A stretch of 64,000 bases of DNA from Rutidosis leptorrhynchoides (GCF_046630445.1 NC_092338.1:339039001-339103000), one strand, 5' to 3'. Positions 37,312 to 51,238 are shown, numbered from the stretch's first letter. Made by a program: numbers and translations. Notes: a model not told the origin generated them from the sequence alone.

Positions 37312-39357
37312 GAGCGTTGCTTGTCCTCAAGCAATATTGTCTTGAAATACTAGAATCACTTCTTTATTCTTCACACTTTGTACATCAGTGATTTCTATAT
37401 GGCGGTATAAACAATGGTAGTAACGATATGGTTTACAGTCCCACATGACTATAAAAAATTAGATCCATTAAGGAAATTGGATCTTTATGAAAACATTTGA
37501 TCTTTTGAAAATTAAATCTAGTTTTTACCCTAGATAAGTTTTCCGGGATAACCCTTTACCGGTATTTGCAAAATATTTTTGTGGGTTTGGTGGGTTTCAG
37601 ATTTGAAAATTTTAGCTCAAAACTTATGGTTTTGTGTCACCCACTTGCTAACCTTGTATTTGGAAAGCTACACGTCCAGTTTACTTGTCCCGTATATTAC
37701 CTTTCGGCAAACTACCGTCCGGTTGTAAAGAAAAGCGTTGAACAAGCAACTGTTAAGGCAATGTCCCGTGACATGCTTTTGATTATGGTCTATAACGTGT
37801 CGGACGCAATTACTATCCTTGGTAGGAGTAATAGTAAAGCTCACCCTTATAATTTTTCGGTATGGCACAAGGTCATGTCTTTGACCATTATGCAACCACC
37901 GTTCTTACGGTTGACACCCGATTTAGTTCAGGTGACCTAATGAATTCCAGGTGAATTCCTAGGATTTTACGTTCAATGGTAATGAACGCATTGAAAATAG
38001 GGTTTTCAGAAAACAAATCGGTTTATAATTTTGATCAAAATATTTTCTCGTTCAAGCTCGAGTTTAGATATCATTGAATTCCATGAGTTTGAATTCTCAA
38101 TCTTTAAGGTCAATCTCTAGGATTGAGTAATATCAGTCTTAAAAGCTGATTTTTAATCTTTAAGGAGATTATCCTTTCTGGGGATCTGATTCATTAGTCT
38201 TATCCAGCTAATTTGCATGGTGCCCCCCCCATTGTACGAGATAAATCCTTCTCATGGTTAGGATAAATCTGACCACTTGACGACCTTGTTTAATGCTGAG
38301 GTCCGTGGATTTCCTGCTGATTTTAGTGATGACTTTTCTAGATTTTTCGTCAACCTACAGCTGGTCTGGACGACAACTTCATGACCTAAATCAAGAAGCG
38401 CGTGTCTTTTTCGGAAGACTTTACTTCCTTTTAATGATGGAATTGATTCATCGTGTAGATCCATCTCTTCTTTTCTTTCATCGGGTAAAAACAGTTTAGT
38501 TTAGTTCAAAGCAAAAGTATTTTCAGTTATTTGTTACAGATATATGTGACATATGTTTAAAATAACTTGGTAAATTTTCCCACACTTGGCTTTTATTTTC
38601 CTTTTTATCGTCCTCTATTCTATTTTAAATGAATTTTGACATTTTAGTTTGTTTCTTAATTTATGTCCTTTCCGAGGTAACAATAATTTCGGTGTTAAAA
38701 CCTAGTTTTATCGTTCATAAATATGTATAAACATGATTTTGAATTCATTTAATTGAAAATTTTGAAAAATTTTACTAGAATTGGGTAGTCAGTATATAAG
38801 ACTAGGGCTGTTCTTTTTTATCAGAGAGCACTAGATTCTAATACAATTACTGCTTTACTAGTATTTTTAATGGTAACCAAGTGTATAAAGTAAAAAATTT
38901 TAAAATCCGAAAGAATTTAATCCCTTCCCACACTTAAGATCTTGCAATGCCCTCATTTGCAAGAAATCAGTAACAATTTAAATTATTGAGGGTGATTTGT
39001 GTGAAAATGATTAAATTTTTACCAAAGTTTCCAAATATATTGGCGTTGTGCACATCATTTGTTCATTCCGTCTTGTTGTTATTTCACATATATTTTGCAT
39101 CTTGTCGTCAAAATTAGTTGCTTTTGCTGAACTTAATGCCAGTCTTTGAAAATGCGTTGTTTTACCCTGTTGTGTACATAAGATAAACTGCAAACATATA
39201 TACATATTTTTGAAGTTTGGTATATTACCCCACATTCAAAAATTATTAAAATCTAAGAATAAAAGTTAGATAATTATAAAAATGATTACAATATTAACAA
39301 AAGTATTAAACGTATCAATAATTACAAATTACAAAATAATAAAAAATAATAAGTAAA
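37312..39357 (-). other. 3' noncoding region of the Athila-like element
   Basis: AT-rich. A 124-codon open frame on the plus strand (37566-37940) has no recognisable domain. An AATTTCGGTG...AAAACCTAG motif at about 38681 recurs at about 41861, 42279 and 42411. Confidence 0.5.
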
Positions 39358-40710
39358 CTAAGGATGATATTGGTACCAATAGGGGTTCCAGGCATAACCA
39401 TAGGTGCTATAGAATGCTTCGACAGGGTCATACGTAGGATATGGTGGCTGCATCTCTATCGACCAAGGAGGGAAGATGGGTTTCGGTGTAGGAATATAGT
39501 TTCTATCTATATGTTGGCAATGAGCTATGATTTGGTTCTGATGAACTTGCCAATCTTCAAATGCTCTCTGTCTAGCATTTTCGTATTCCTGAGAAGCTAT
39601 AAACCTATGCATTTCTTGCATCTCATTCCCCCCTCCTACATTACCTTGCTGCTGGTTTCTCTCCACCTGTGGATGTCTACCATGGTATCGTACTGCGGCG
39701 TTATTTCGCCTCTTCAAAACTTTCGCACCATGGTATACATTTAAACCTATAGTATCGCGGGGTTCCGGTTCTTCTACTAATAATCCCCCCCGACTTATAT
39801 CCACACCGAGATATTCACCAATCAAAGTAATAAAAATACCACCTCCTATTATGCTATATGGTCGCATCCCCCGAACCATAGCTGATAAATAATAACCCAC
39901 ACAATATGGTATACTTACAGCGCTTTGTGGGTCTCGAATACACATATGGTAAAACAAATCCTGTTCATTTACTTTTTCTTTGTTCTTACCCCTTTGTGTA
40001 ATCGAATTAGCTAAAAACCTATGTATCACTCTTAATTCGGCTCTATCTATATCCAAATAAGAGTAATTTCCCCCTTTGAAACGGTGATGGCTTGTCATTT
40101 GACTCCACACACCGTGTGTATCAAAATTCTCATTTATCTTTCTACCGTTTAGTATCAATCCTCCTCAATCGGCAGACGCTAACTCCTCAGGCGTATATAT
40201 ACGTAAAGCCTGAGCCATGTCCAGTAAAGACATGTGGCGCATCGAACCGCCTAACAAAAATCTAATAAAAGAACGATCGGTTAAACTAGCTACCCGATCA
40301 TTCAACTCTATACTACATAATAATTCTTCACACCATACTTTATATACAGGTCTACGTATGGTGAATAAACATACCCAGTCATTAAAAGAAGAATTACCAT
40401 ACCTCTGTACAAGTAATTCCCTAATTGGCCCGGCCAATTCTACAGCTTCTAAGGGTCCCCATTCTATGACCCTCGGTACCTCAATAACCTTAGAATGAAG
40501 AGTATGCAAACCCCTTTGATATTTTGGATAATCTATCCAAAGTCTGTCAAATCTCAGGTTCGGGTGCAACTCTTCCAAGTGCATATCAGAAAAGGTCATG
40601 ACTGGATGAGGTATATCCTGCTTGTAGTAGTTATCCACCTCCTGTTGTTCCAAATTCTCAGCAGGAGCATTGCGGGCTTGGGATGAAGATTCACCCCTTT
40701 CATTCTGCAA
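39358..40710 (-). pseudogene. Env-like (Athila third) ORF with one in-frame stop
   Basis: Athila elements carry a third ORF after pol, of uncertain function and often called env-like. Here 450 sense codons run in one frame, broken by a single TGA at 40165-40167 (after ...PEELASAD). The first half has FLLGGSMRHMSLLDMAQALRIYT, the sort of sequence common in Athila third ORFs. The second half has a hydrophobic patch (IGGGIFITLIGEYLGV) and a P/Y/W-rich end. No in-frame ATG lies near the start. A splice-acceptor-like TGTGTTTTGCAG ends at 40705, so the start codon may come from an upstream exon. The stop may be a C-to-T change at a CGA codon. Confidence 0.7.
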
Positions 40711-41587
40711 AACACATCAAACACAATTTTTGTGCATCCAAATATGCATTAGTGTCAGCAAAATCATTAATCAAAATAATTACAATGACATTATCAATTT
40801 ATATCAAACTTAAGCTCATTTTCACATTTTTATCAAATCTACACTTTTTCAAATAAGCATATACGAAAATGTTCGCCAAGTTCATAAGCATTCAACTCAA
40901 ATAACATGTCAAAATAATCATTACTAGCAATTAAACAAGTCTCAAATGGCATTATCTTTCAAAAATCAAGTTCATGAATTTTAAACTTGAAAAAGTCCAC
41001 TTTAATTCTCAAAATCATGTTTAGGCTCAAAGTTTGGATCATTTAACTACCTAGACATGTTACACTACTTATTTTAGCAACAATTCATGACAAAAATCGG
41101 CCATAACCTGTTTATATCAAAAAGCCCCAAATTTGCTCAAGAACACAAACCCTAGATTACTCAAAATGTGAAGTTTAAGGCTTCTAATCATGTTAAACAG
41201 CATCAATCTAGGTTATACAAGCATAATACATAAACAATTTAAGCTTAATTACACTAAAAAGCATCAAAATCAAATTGGGGAAAAAATTGCTCAAGAACAT
41301 CAAATTTCGGATTAAATGGTGTTTAGGTGTAGAAATTTACCGTTTTTCTTGAGTAATTCTTAGATAGCATCCTTCTCAACATGATTTTAGCAAAAGATTT
41401 GGTGATTAACGGTTAAAAATTGTGATTTTTGGGGTTTTTTCTCGGGTTTTTCGGGTGCAGTTTTCGCAGCTATTTTTCTGTTTTTGGGGTTGAAACTGAG
41501 CTGTTGCAGCTCTTTATTTTTTTTCTGTAATCCGACTCCTCCGCGACTCGCGGCGGTTTTGCACTTCAAACTCCGCGACTCGCGGAG

Positions 41588-41618
<31 letters not shown>

Positions 41619-42583
41619 CATTATCTTTTGAAACAATTAAGTACTTAATTTTAAAATTTTGTTTCCCTTGTTATTTAGGATGAGGTCGTTTCGGATCGAT
41701 GTCCTAGTCCGTCTCTCGACAAAATTTTAAAATTTGTCTTTTTGTAGCGATTGTTTTAAAAGCTAAGATTTTTGGATTTTTTCAATGTTTTTGGCATACT
41801 TTAATTCAATAAGATTAAAAATAATGATAATAAAAGTTCTCGTCCCTCCCTTGGGTAAAGCAATTTCGGTTCAAAGACCTAGTCTTCAACTTACGACGAA
41901 TTTTAAAAATCATATTCTTAACTTAATGAGATAAAGTAAGTTTTTGTTTTTAAATTCACACAACTTAAATATGAAATTCAAAATTAATATTAAAAATTCA
42001 CACCAAACTTAAAATTTGAAATGCATAAAATTAAAAATTTATATTTTAAAAATTAAAAATTCACACCAAACTTAATTTAAAAATTTATAAATTCATATCA
42101 AACTTATATTAATTTTTCAAATATTTTAAATATATTGTTTTTACAAAGTTTACAATATTAATTTAAGATTTAAATATTAATTTTAAAAACATGGTAAAAA
42201 AAAAATCTTTTTGTCTTTTTATCCCACTTTAATCAATCAAATATTATCAAAAATATGCGCCCCTCTTTTCGGTAAAGTAATTTCGGTTCCAAAACCTAAT
42301 TTAACTCATGACGAATTTTTGAAATATTTTGGGTTGATTGTTTAAAGATATTTATACCTTAAGAATAAACGTTAAATTTCGCAGTGATGTAATAAATTTT
42401 TGAATGATATCAATAATTTCGGTCGCCAAACCTAATTTTATTCAATACCAATTTAATACTTTTTAGCGAACAAATTAGAGTTTATTATCAAAAGGTTAAA
42501 AATAAAAATAAAAATAAAAACTGTACAGACATACCTGTGGAATAGATTTCTTAGTTATATGATCTATCCCATTCATAAGATAG
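40711..42583 (-). other. Noncoding region between the two 3' ORFs
   Basis: AT-rich. It contains a GC-rich palindrome pair (41539-41587), a T26-type tract (about 41588-41612) and degenerate AATTTCGGTT repeats. Confidence 0.55.
41539..41587. repeat. GC-rich palindrome pair, copy in 3' internal region
   Basis: CTCCGCGACTCGCGG (41539-41553) and CTCCGCGACTCGCGGAG (41571-41587), with CTTCAAA between them, as in the LTR copy. Confidence 0.75.
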
Positions 42584-42967
42584 TCAGTTTAATTGATTTT
42601 CCATGGCTACATAGGCGTAACCTCGAGCATTCAGTGTCTTTTCTTCTAAACATATGAACGGTCCGTCTCTGCATAAAGTAACAAATTCGGTATTTGAATA
42701 GGTTTGATTATTTGAACATTTACCTCCATGTGACCATTTTCCGCATTTGTGACATCTTTCTAGGTGTCGTGCTCTTCTTTTCGCTGCGGATTTTGATTTT
42801 CCTTTACCAAATTGTAACTTATTATCTTCGCATCTGGATTCTTTTCTAACTCCGTCCATTCTTTCTCTGATTACTGATACTATTTCACTCGGGAGTATGT
42901 CATTATTACGTTTAGTGATCAAAGCGTGTAGCATTAGACCATGGTTTAGTTCACAGGCAGTCTTCAT
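42584..42967 (-). CDS. Small basic Cys-cluster protein of the Athila-like element
   Basis: 127 codons starting 172 bases after the pol stop. The N-terminal half is mixed (residues 1-40). A basic stretch follows (KGKSKSAAKRRARHLER, about 53-69), directly followed by CHKCGKWSHGGKC (CX2CX4HX3C, a near zinc knuckle) and an acidic/aromatic tail. This layout suits nucleic-acid binding. In pattern only, it also resembles the small Cys-rich nucleic-acid-binding, silencing-suppressor proteins found 3' of the polymerase in some plant RNA viruses. That link is inference. A strong splice acceptor (T-rich, then TTTTTTTTAG) ends at 42979, 12 bases before the ATG, suggesting a spliced mRNA. It may otherwise be a duplicated gag knuckle. 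Confidence 0.6.
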   Translation of the reverse strand: MKTACELNHGLMLHALITKRNNDILPSEIVSVIRERMDGVRKESRCEDNKLQFGKGKSKSAAKRRARHLERCHKCGKWSHGGKCSNNQTYSNTEFVTLCRDGPFICLEEKTLNARGYAYVAMENQLN

Positions 42968-43139
42968 TTCGTAAAAACCTAAAAAAAATAAAAATTCAGA
43001 ATGGGGGGAGAAGGCTAGTTCTTTAGGGTCTGCTAGGGAAAGACCATTCGGGTTCCATTTTCGAGAACTACATGAAAACAGACAATCTAACTCTAACAGA
43101 AATACATATTATCCTTTAAAGACTTGATTCTCCCCACAC

Positions 43140-46100
43140 TTAGTTAGCTGTGGTGTCGAAATTGTGATTAACTTCGTTGTCGACTTCCATCGGACCATGT
43201 ATGTAATGTTTAACTCTGTGACCATTAACTTTAAATTCAATCCCATTTGAATTTATTAATTGTATCGTTCTGTATGGGAAAACTCTTTTGACTATGAATG
43301 GTCCAGACCATCTTGATTTCAATTTTCCAGGAAATAGCTTGAATCGTGAATTGAAAAGAAGAACTCTGTCTCCTTCTTTAAATTCTTTTGAACTTCTGAT
43401 TCTTTTATCATGCCATTTCTTCGTTCTTTCTTTATAGATTAACGAATTTTCGTATGCTTCATGTCTTAATTCTTCTAATTCATTTAGTTGACTTAATCGT
43501 AGACGTCCGGCTTCATGTAAATCAAGATTACATGTCTTCAAAGCCCAAAATGCTTTGTGTTCAATTTCTACTGGAAGATGACATGCTTTTTCATAAACAA
43601 GTCTAAAAGGTGTGGTTTCAATTGGAGTTTTGTAGGCTGTTCTAAAAGCCCAGAGTGCATCCTCCAATTTAATGGACCATTCCTTCGGATTTGATCCTAC
43701 GGTTTTCTCTAGAATACGTTTTAAAGCTCGGTTGGTATTTTCAACTTGTCCACTTGTTTGTGGATGATATGCGGTGGAGATTTTATGAGTTACTCCATAT
43801 CTTTTAAGAACTTTCTCAAGTTGATTATTACAGAAATGAGTACCCCGATCACTTATTAAAGCTTTCGGTGTTCCAAACCTTGCAAAAAGACGTTTTAAAA
43901 AATTGACTACAACTCGTGCATCGTTAGTTGGGAGAGCTTGTGCTTCCGCCCATTTAGATACATAATCAATGGCTACGAGTATATATAGATTATTATGAGA
44001 TTTTGGAAATGGACCCATAAAGTCAATACCCCAAATGTCAAATACTTCACATACTTGGATGACATTTTGTGGCATTTCATCACGTTGACTTATTTTTCCG
44101 GCCCTTTGACATGCATCACAGGATTTGCAAAGAAGGTGTGCGTCTTTGTAAATTGTAGGCCAATAGAATCCAGCTTCATAAACTTTTCTTGCTGTTAGTT
44201 GAGGCCCATAATGCCCTCCTGTTGGTCCTGTGTGACAATGGTTTAATATTTTACTAGCTTCATCTCCAAATACACATCGGCGTATTATTCCATCGGGACA
44301 ACTTTTAAACAGATGTGGATCTTCCCAAAAATAGTGTTTTATATCACTGAAGAATTTCTTTCGTCTTTGGTACGATAATCCTTTTTCAAGGAATCCACAA
44401 ACTAAGTAGTTTGCATAGTCTGCAAACCATGGGATTTCTTTATAATCTATCTTCAATAGATATTCATCAGGAAAGTTGTCTTGTATGGCTGATTCATTTA
44501 AAGCTTCTAATTCGGGATTTTCAAGACGAGAAAGATGATCAGCGGCGAGATTTTCTGCTCCTCTTTTATCTCGGATTTCAATATCAAACTCTTGTAAGAG
44601 TAAGATCCAACGGATTAATCTTGGTTTAGCATCTTGTTTTGAAAATAGGTATCTAAGAGCAGAATGGTCGGTATAGACCACCGTTTTTGCTAGAACGAGA
44701 TATGATCGAAATTTGTCAAAAGCAAAGACAATAGCAAGGAGTTCTTTTTCAGTAGTTGTATAGTTTGTTTGTGCTCCTTGTAATGTCTTACTAGCATAAT
44801 ATATAGGTTGAAATCGTTTTTCAATCCTTTGTCCTAAAACGGCTCCCATTGCAAAATCACTTGCATCGCACATTAGTTCAAATGGTAGATTCCAATTTGG
44901 TGTTATCATGATCGGCGCATTAGTGAGTCTTTCTTTAAGAATATTAAAAGATTTGATACTTTCATCTGAAAAGATGAATGGCGCATCCTTTTCTAGGAGT
45001 TTATTCATAGGAGTGGCAATTTTAGAAAAAATTTTTATGAAACGTCGGTAAAAACCGGCATGCCCTAGAAAACTCCTAACTCCTCTAACATTGGTGGGAT
45101 GTGGAAGTTTAGCAATTACATCTACTTTAGCTCTATCCACTTCAATTCCTTCTTTTGAAATTTTATGTCCAAGAACGATGCCTTCTTTAACCATGAAATG
45201 GCATTTCTCCCAATTAAGTACTAGATTTAATTGTTCGCATCTAATTAGCATTCGTTCCAGATTAACTAGACATGATTTAAATGTATCACCGAAGACTGAA
45301 AAGTCATCCATGAATACTTCCATGCATTCTTCTATCATGTCGTGAAAAATCGCCATCATACACCTTTGAAAGGTTGCAGGGGCGTTACAAAGTCCAAATG
45401 GCATGCGTTTGTAAGCAAAAGTACCATAAGGGCACGTGAATGTGGTTTTCTCTTGGTCCTCGGGTGCTATTGGAATTTGAAAATATCCGGAAAATCCATC
45501 TAGAAAACAATAGTAACTATTTCCGGCTAATCTTTCCAACATTTGATCTATGAAAGGTAAGGGAAAGTGATCTTTTCTGGTGGCGTCATTTAATTTTCTA
45601 TAATCAATACATACACGCCATCCTGTTACAGTCCTAGTAGGAATAAGCTCATTTTTCTCATTTGTAATGACAGTCATGCCACCCTTCTTAGGCACGCATT
45701 GAACTGGGCTTACCCATGGACTATCAGAGATTGGATAAATTAAACCTGCATCTAGCAGTTTAATAATCTCTTTCTTAACTACATCTTGCATATTAGGATT
45801 TAGTCTTCGTTGGCGTTGCACATACGTTTTATGACCTTCTTCCATAAGGATTTTATGTGTGCAATACGAAGGACTTATTCCTTTAATATCATGAATCTTC
45901 CATGCAATGGCTGGTTTATGAGCTTTCAACACAGAAATGAGTTGTGATTTTTCATTTTCAATAAGAGAAGACGATATTATTACAGGTAATTCAGATTCAC
46001 CATGTAAATAAGCGTATTCCAAATGGTTTGGAAGTGGCTTTAACTCTAATTTCGGAGGTTCTTCTATCGATGATTTATATCGATATCTGTCTTCTTCTTT

Positions 46101-47956
46101 TAGCATTTGAATTTCTTCTGTTGTTGGTTCATATCCATTAGCTATAAGTGTAGGTAACATTTCAGCTTCATCAATTGGTTCATTACCTTCTCCTAAAGAA
46201 CATTCTCCTGTTCCTTGTAATTCTGGAAATTCTTCTAATAATTCTGCATGTGCATCTATAGTTTGAATATAATAACATGTATCATCTGCAGATTGTGGCT
46301 GTTGCATTGCTCTATCAACTGAAAAGGTAACACTCTCATCCTCTATACTTAGGGTCAGTTTCTTACCGAACACGTCTATCATTGCTTTAGCAGTGTTTAA
46401 AAATGGTCTTCCTAATATGAGAGGAACTTGAGAATCTTCTTCCATGTCCAAAACAACAAAATCTACTGGAAATACTAAAGTACCAACTTTAACTAGCATG
46501 TTCTCCATTATCCCTCTAGGATATTTTATTGATCTATCGGCTAGTTGTATGCTTATTCTGGTTGGTTTTAATTCTCCAAGGTCTAGTTTAGCGTATAGTG
46601 AATACGGCATTAGATTTATACTAGCACCTAAGTCTGCCAATGCTTCTATTGAACTAAGACTACCCAGAAAACATGGAATTGTGAAACTTCCTGGATCAGA
46701 TAGTTTTTCTGGTATCTTATTCAACAGCACTGCTGAACAATTAGCATTCATAGTAACAGCCGAGAGTTCTTCCATTTTCTTTCTATTTGAGATTAGATCT
46801 TTCAAGAATTTAGCATATCTTGGCATTCCTGAAATCACATCAATGAAAGGAAGATTTACATTTATCTGTTTAAACATATTCAAGAATTTGGATTGCTCGG
46901 CTTCAAGTTTCTCTTTCTTCATTTTACTCGGGTAAGGAAGTGGTGGTTGGTATGGTTTAACATAAGGTTTATCCTTAACTGTTTTATCTTCATTAACCTT
47001 TTCAACTACCGGTTCTTTTTCCTTATCTTGATCAGGTTGTGGTTCTTGTGGAGTAGGAATAGTTTCATCAGAAGTTACAGGTATTTCAGGTGGTTTAAGT
47101 GTTGTACCACTTCTTGTGGTAATGGCTTTAGCTGTTTCATTCCGGGGGTTAGCATTTGTATCACTAGGTAGACTTCCCGGTTTTCTTTCACCTATTAACC
47201 TTGCTAGGTTACTTACTTCTTGTTCCAGATTTTGAATAGAAGCTTGTTGATTTCTAAATGCTTGAACATTTTGTTCATTAGTTTGTTTTTGAGATGTGAA
47301 AAACTGCGTTTGAGTTTCAACTAGCTTCGTCATCATATCTTCTAAATTCGGCTTTTTATCATCGGTTTGTTGTGGTGGTTTGTTTTGAAAATTTGGTCTT
47401 TGCTGATTGTAAGTATTATTGGATACTTGTTGATTGCTAGGACCTTGTTGGTTGTTGTATGGAATATTTCGGTTATAATTATGGTTTTGATTGTAAATCG
47501 GTCTTGACGGCTGATAATTATTCTGATAATTATTTCCAGGCCTTTGGTTTATGTATGAAATATTCTCTCTTTGTTCCATTGTTAATTCAATACTGAGACA
47601 ATCTTTTGTCAAATGTGGTCCTCCACACTGCTCACAACTAATTCGTATTGAGTGAATATCCTTAGTCATCTTTTCCATTCGTCTCTCCACAGCATCTATC
47701 TTTGCGGAAATGGAATCTAAGTCATGACTAGAATCGGCTCTAGCTGCTTTAGATGATCTAATGATATCTTTTTCTTGGTGCCACTCATGTGAGTGGGAAG
47801 CAGTATTATCAATAATTTTGTAAGCATCAGTTTCGGTTTTCTTCATAATAGAACCACCAGCTGCTATATCTATATCTTTCCTTGTAGTGATGTCGCATCC
47901 TTGGTAGAATATTTGTACTATTTGACAGGTGTCTAAACCATGTTGCGGACATCCTC
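43140..47956 (-). CDS. Athila-like gag-pol polyprotein, main part
   Basis: Continues in frame from the gag part at 61832-61046 once the nested element and one copy of TTAAT are taken out. The two parts total 5604 nt (1868 codons with stop). Counting from the Met at 47846: zinc knuckle [13 protein letters not shown] at 71-83, N/Q-rich linker 100-160, aspartic protease with DLGAS at 405-409, RT from about 690 with FMDD at 845-848, RNase H (MCDAS) about 940-1060, integrase with an H/C zinc-binding N-terminus, then IDFMGPF, LISDRG and QVENTNR. No stop or frameshift occurs. It should be dead only because of the nested insertion. Confidence 0.92.
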
Positions 47957-47961
47957 TTAAT

Positions 47962-50900
47962 TGAAATGTCCCGTTCTTATTGATTAAAAACGTTCCATAT
48001 TAATTGATTTCGTTGCGAGGTTTTGACCTCTATATGAGACGTTTTTCAAAGACTGCATTCATTTTTAAACAAACCATAACCTTTATTTCATCAATAAAGG
48101 TTTAAAAAGCTTTACGTAGATTATCAAATAATGATAATCTAAAATATCCTGTTTACACACGACCATTACATAATGGTTTACAATACAAATATGTTACAAC
48201 AAAATAAGTTTCTTGAATGCAGTTTTTACACAATATCATACAAGCATGGACTCCAAATCTTGTCCTTATTTAAGTATGCGACAGCGGAAGCTCTTAATAA
48301 TCACCTGAGAATAAACATGCTTAAAACGTCAACAAAAATGTTGGTGAGTTATAGGTTTAACCTATATATATCAATTCATAATAATAGACCACAAGATTTC
48401 ATATTTCAATACACATCCCATACATAGAGATAAAAGTCATTCATATGGTGAACACCTGGTAACCGACAATAACAAGATGCATATATAAGAATATCCCCAT
48501 CATTCCGGGACACCCTTCGGATATGATATAAATTTCGAAGTACTAAAGCATCCGGTACTTTGGATGGGGTTTGTTAGGCCCAATAGATCTATCTTTAGGA
48601 TTCGCGTCAATTAGGGTGTCTGTTCCCTAATTCTTAGATTACCAGACTTAATAAAAAGGGGCATATTCGATTTCGATAATTCAACCATAGAATGTAGTTT
48701 CACGTACTTGTGTCTATTTTGTAAATCATTTATAAAACCTGCATGTATTCTCATCCCAAAAATATTAGATTATAAAAGTGGGACTATAACTCACTTTCAC
48801 AGATTTTTACTTCGTCGGGAAGTAAGACTTGGCCACGGGTTGATTCACGAACCTATAACAATATATACATATATATCAAAGTATGTTCAAAATATATTTA
48901 CGACACTTTTAATATATTTTGATGTTTTAAGTTTATTAAGTCAGCTGTCCTCGTTAGTAACCTACAACTAGTTGTCCACAGTTAGATGTACAGAAATAAA
49001 TCGATAAATATTATCTTGAATCAATCCACGACCCAGTGTATACGTATCTCAGTATTGATCACAACTCAAACTATATATATTTTGGAATCAACCTCAACCC
49101 TGTATAGCTAACTCCAACATTCACATATAGAGTGTCTATGGTTGTTCCGAAATATATATAGATGTGTCGACATGATAGGTCGAAACATTGTATACGTGTC
49201 TATGGTATCTCAAGATTACATAATATATAATACAAGTTGATTAAGTTATGGTTGGAATAGATTTGTTACCAATTTTCACGTAGCTAAAATGAGAAAAATT
49301 ATCCAATCTTGTTTTACCCATAACTTCTTCATTTTAAATCCGTTTTGAGTGAATCAAATTGCTATGGTTTCATATTGAACTCTATTTTATGAATCTAAAC
49401 AAAAAAAGTATAGGTTTCTAGTCGGAAAAATAAGTTACAAGTCGTTTTTGTAAAGGTAGTCATTTCAGTCGAAAGAACGACGTCTAGATGACCATTTTAG
49501 AAAACATACTTCCACTTTGAGTTTAACCATAATTTTTGGATATAGTTTCATGTTCATAATAAAAATCATTTTCTCAGAATAACAACTTTTAAATCAAAGT
49601 TTATCATAGTTTTTAATTAACTAACCCAAAACAGCCCGCGGTGTTACTACGACGGCGTAAATCCGGTTTTACGGTGTTTTTCGTGTTTCCAGGTTTTAAA
49701 TCATTAAGTTAGCATATCATATAGATATAGAACATGTGTTTAGTTGATTTTAAAAGTCAAGTTAGAAGGATTAACTTTTGTTTGCGAACAAGTTTAGAAT
49801 TAACTAAACTATGTTCTAGTGATTACAAGTTTAAACCTTCGAATAAGATAGCTTTATATGTATGAATCGAATGATGTTATGAACATCATTACTACCTTAA
49901 GTTCCTTGGATGAACCTACTGGAAAAGAGAAAAATGGATCTAGCTTCAATGGATCCTTGGATGGCTCAAAGTTCTTGAAGCAAAATCATGACACGAAAAC
50001 AAGTTCAAGTAAGATCATCACTTGAAATAAGATTGTTATAGTTATAGGAATTGAACCAAAGTTTGAATATGATTATTACCTTGTATTAGAATGATAACCT
50101 ACTGTAAGAAACAAAGATTTCTTGAGGTTGGATGATCACCTTACAAGATTGGAAGTGAGCTAGCAAACTTGAAAGTATTCTTGATTTTATGAAACTAGAA
50201 CTTTTGGAATTTATGAAGAACACTTAGAACTTGAAGATAGAACTTGAGAGAGTTCAATTAGATGAAGAAAATTGAAGAATGAAAGTGTTTGTAGGTGTTT
50301 TTGGTCGTTGGTGTATGGATTAGATATAAAGGATATGTAATTTTGTTTTCATGTAAATAAGTCATGAATGATTACTCATATTTTTGTAATCTTATGAGAT
50401 ATTTCATGCTAGTTGCCAAATGATGGTTCCCACATGTGTTAGGTGACTCACATGGGCTGCTAAGAGCTGATAATTGGAGTGTATATACCAATAGTACATA
50501 CATCTAAAAGCTGTGTATTGTACGAGTACGAATACGGGTGCATACGAGTAGAATTGTTGATGAAACTGAACGAGAATGTAATTGTAAGAATTTTTGTTAA
50601 GTAGAAGTATTTTGATAAGTGTATTGAAGTCTTTCAAAAGTGTATAAATACATATTAAAACACTACATGTATATACATTTTAACTGAGTCGTTAAGTCAT
50701 CGTTAGTCGTTACATGTAAGTGTTGTTTTGAAACCTTTAGGTTAACGATCTTGTTAAATGTTGTTAACCCAATGTTTATAATAACAAAAGAGATTTTAAA
50801 TTATTATATTATGATGTACGAATATCTCTTAATATGATATATATACATTAAATGTCGTTACAACGATAAACGTTACATATATGTCTCGTTTCAAAATCAT

Positions 50901-51203
50901 TAAGTTAGTAGTCTTGTTTTTACATATGTAGTTCATTGTTAATATAATTAATGATATGTTTACTTATCATAATATCATGTTAACTATATATATATAACCA
51001 TATATATGTCATCATATAGTTTTTTACAAGTTTTAACGTTCGTGAATCACCGGTCAACTTGGGTGGTCAATTGTCTATATGAAACCTATTTCAATTAATC
51101 AAGTCTTAACAAGTTTGATTGCTTAACATGTTGGAAACATTTAATCATGTAAACATCAATCTCAATTAATATATATAAACATGGAAAAGTTCGGGTCACT
51201 ACA
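47962..51203 (-). repeat. 3' LTR of the Tekay-like element
   Basis: 3242 bp, TGAAATGTCCCG...GGGTCACTACA (plus-strand reading). Noncoding. It shares blocks with the LTR at 4287. Confidence 0.95.
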
Positions 51204-51218
51204 GTACCTACCCGTTAA
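51204..51218 (-). other. Terminal polypurine tract
   Basis: Minus-strand TTAACGGGTAGGTAC abuts the 3' LTR. Confidence 0.8.
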
Positions 51219-51238
51219 ATAAATTTCGTCCCGAAATT

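Noticed and set aside
37566-37940. 124-codon plus-strand frame in the Athila-like 3' region as a gene
   Set aside because: No domain, no promoter signals, and a competing minus-strand frame. Kept only as a note in the noncoding region.
48173-48427. Open frames shared by both 3242 bp LTRs (also near 48708, 50404 and their copies)
   Set aside because: They are identical only because the LTRs are identical. No protein pattern.
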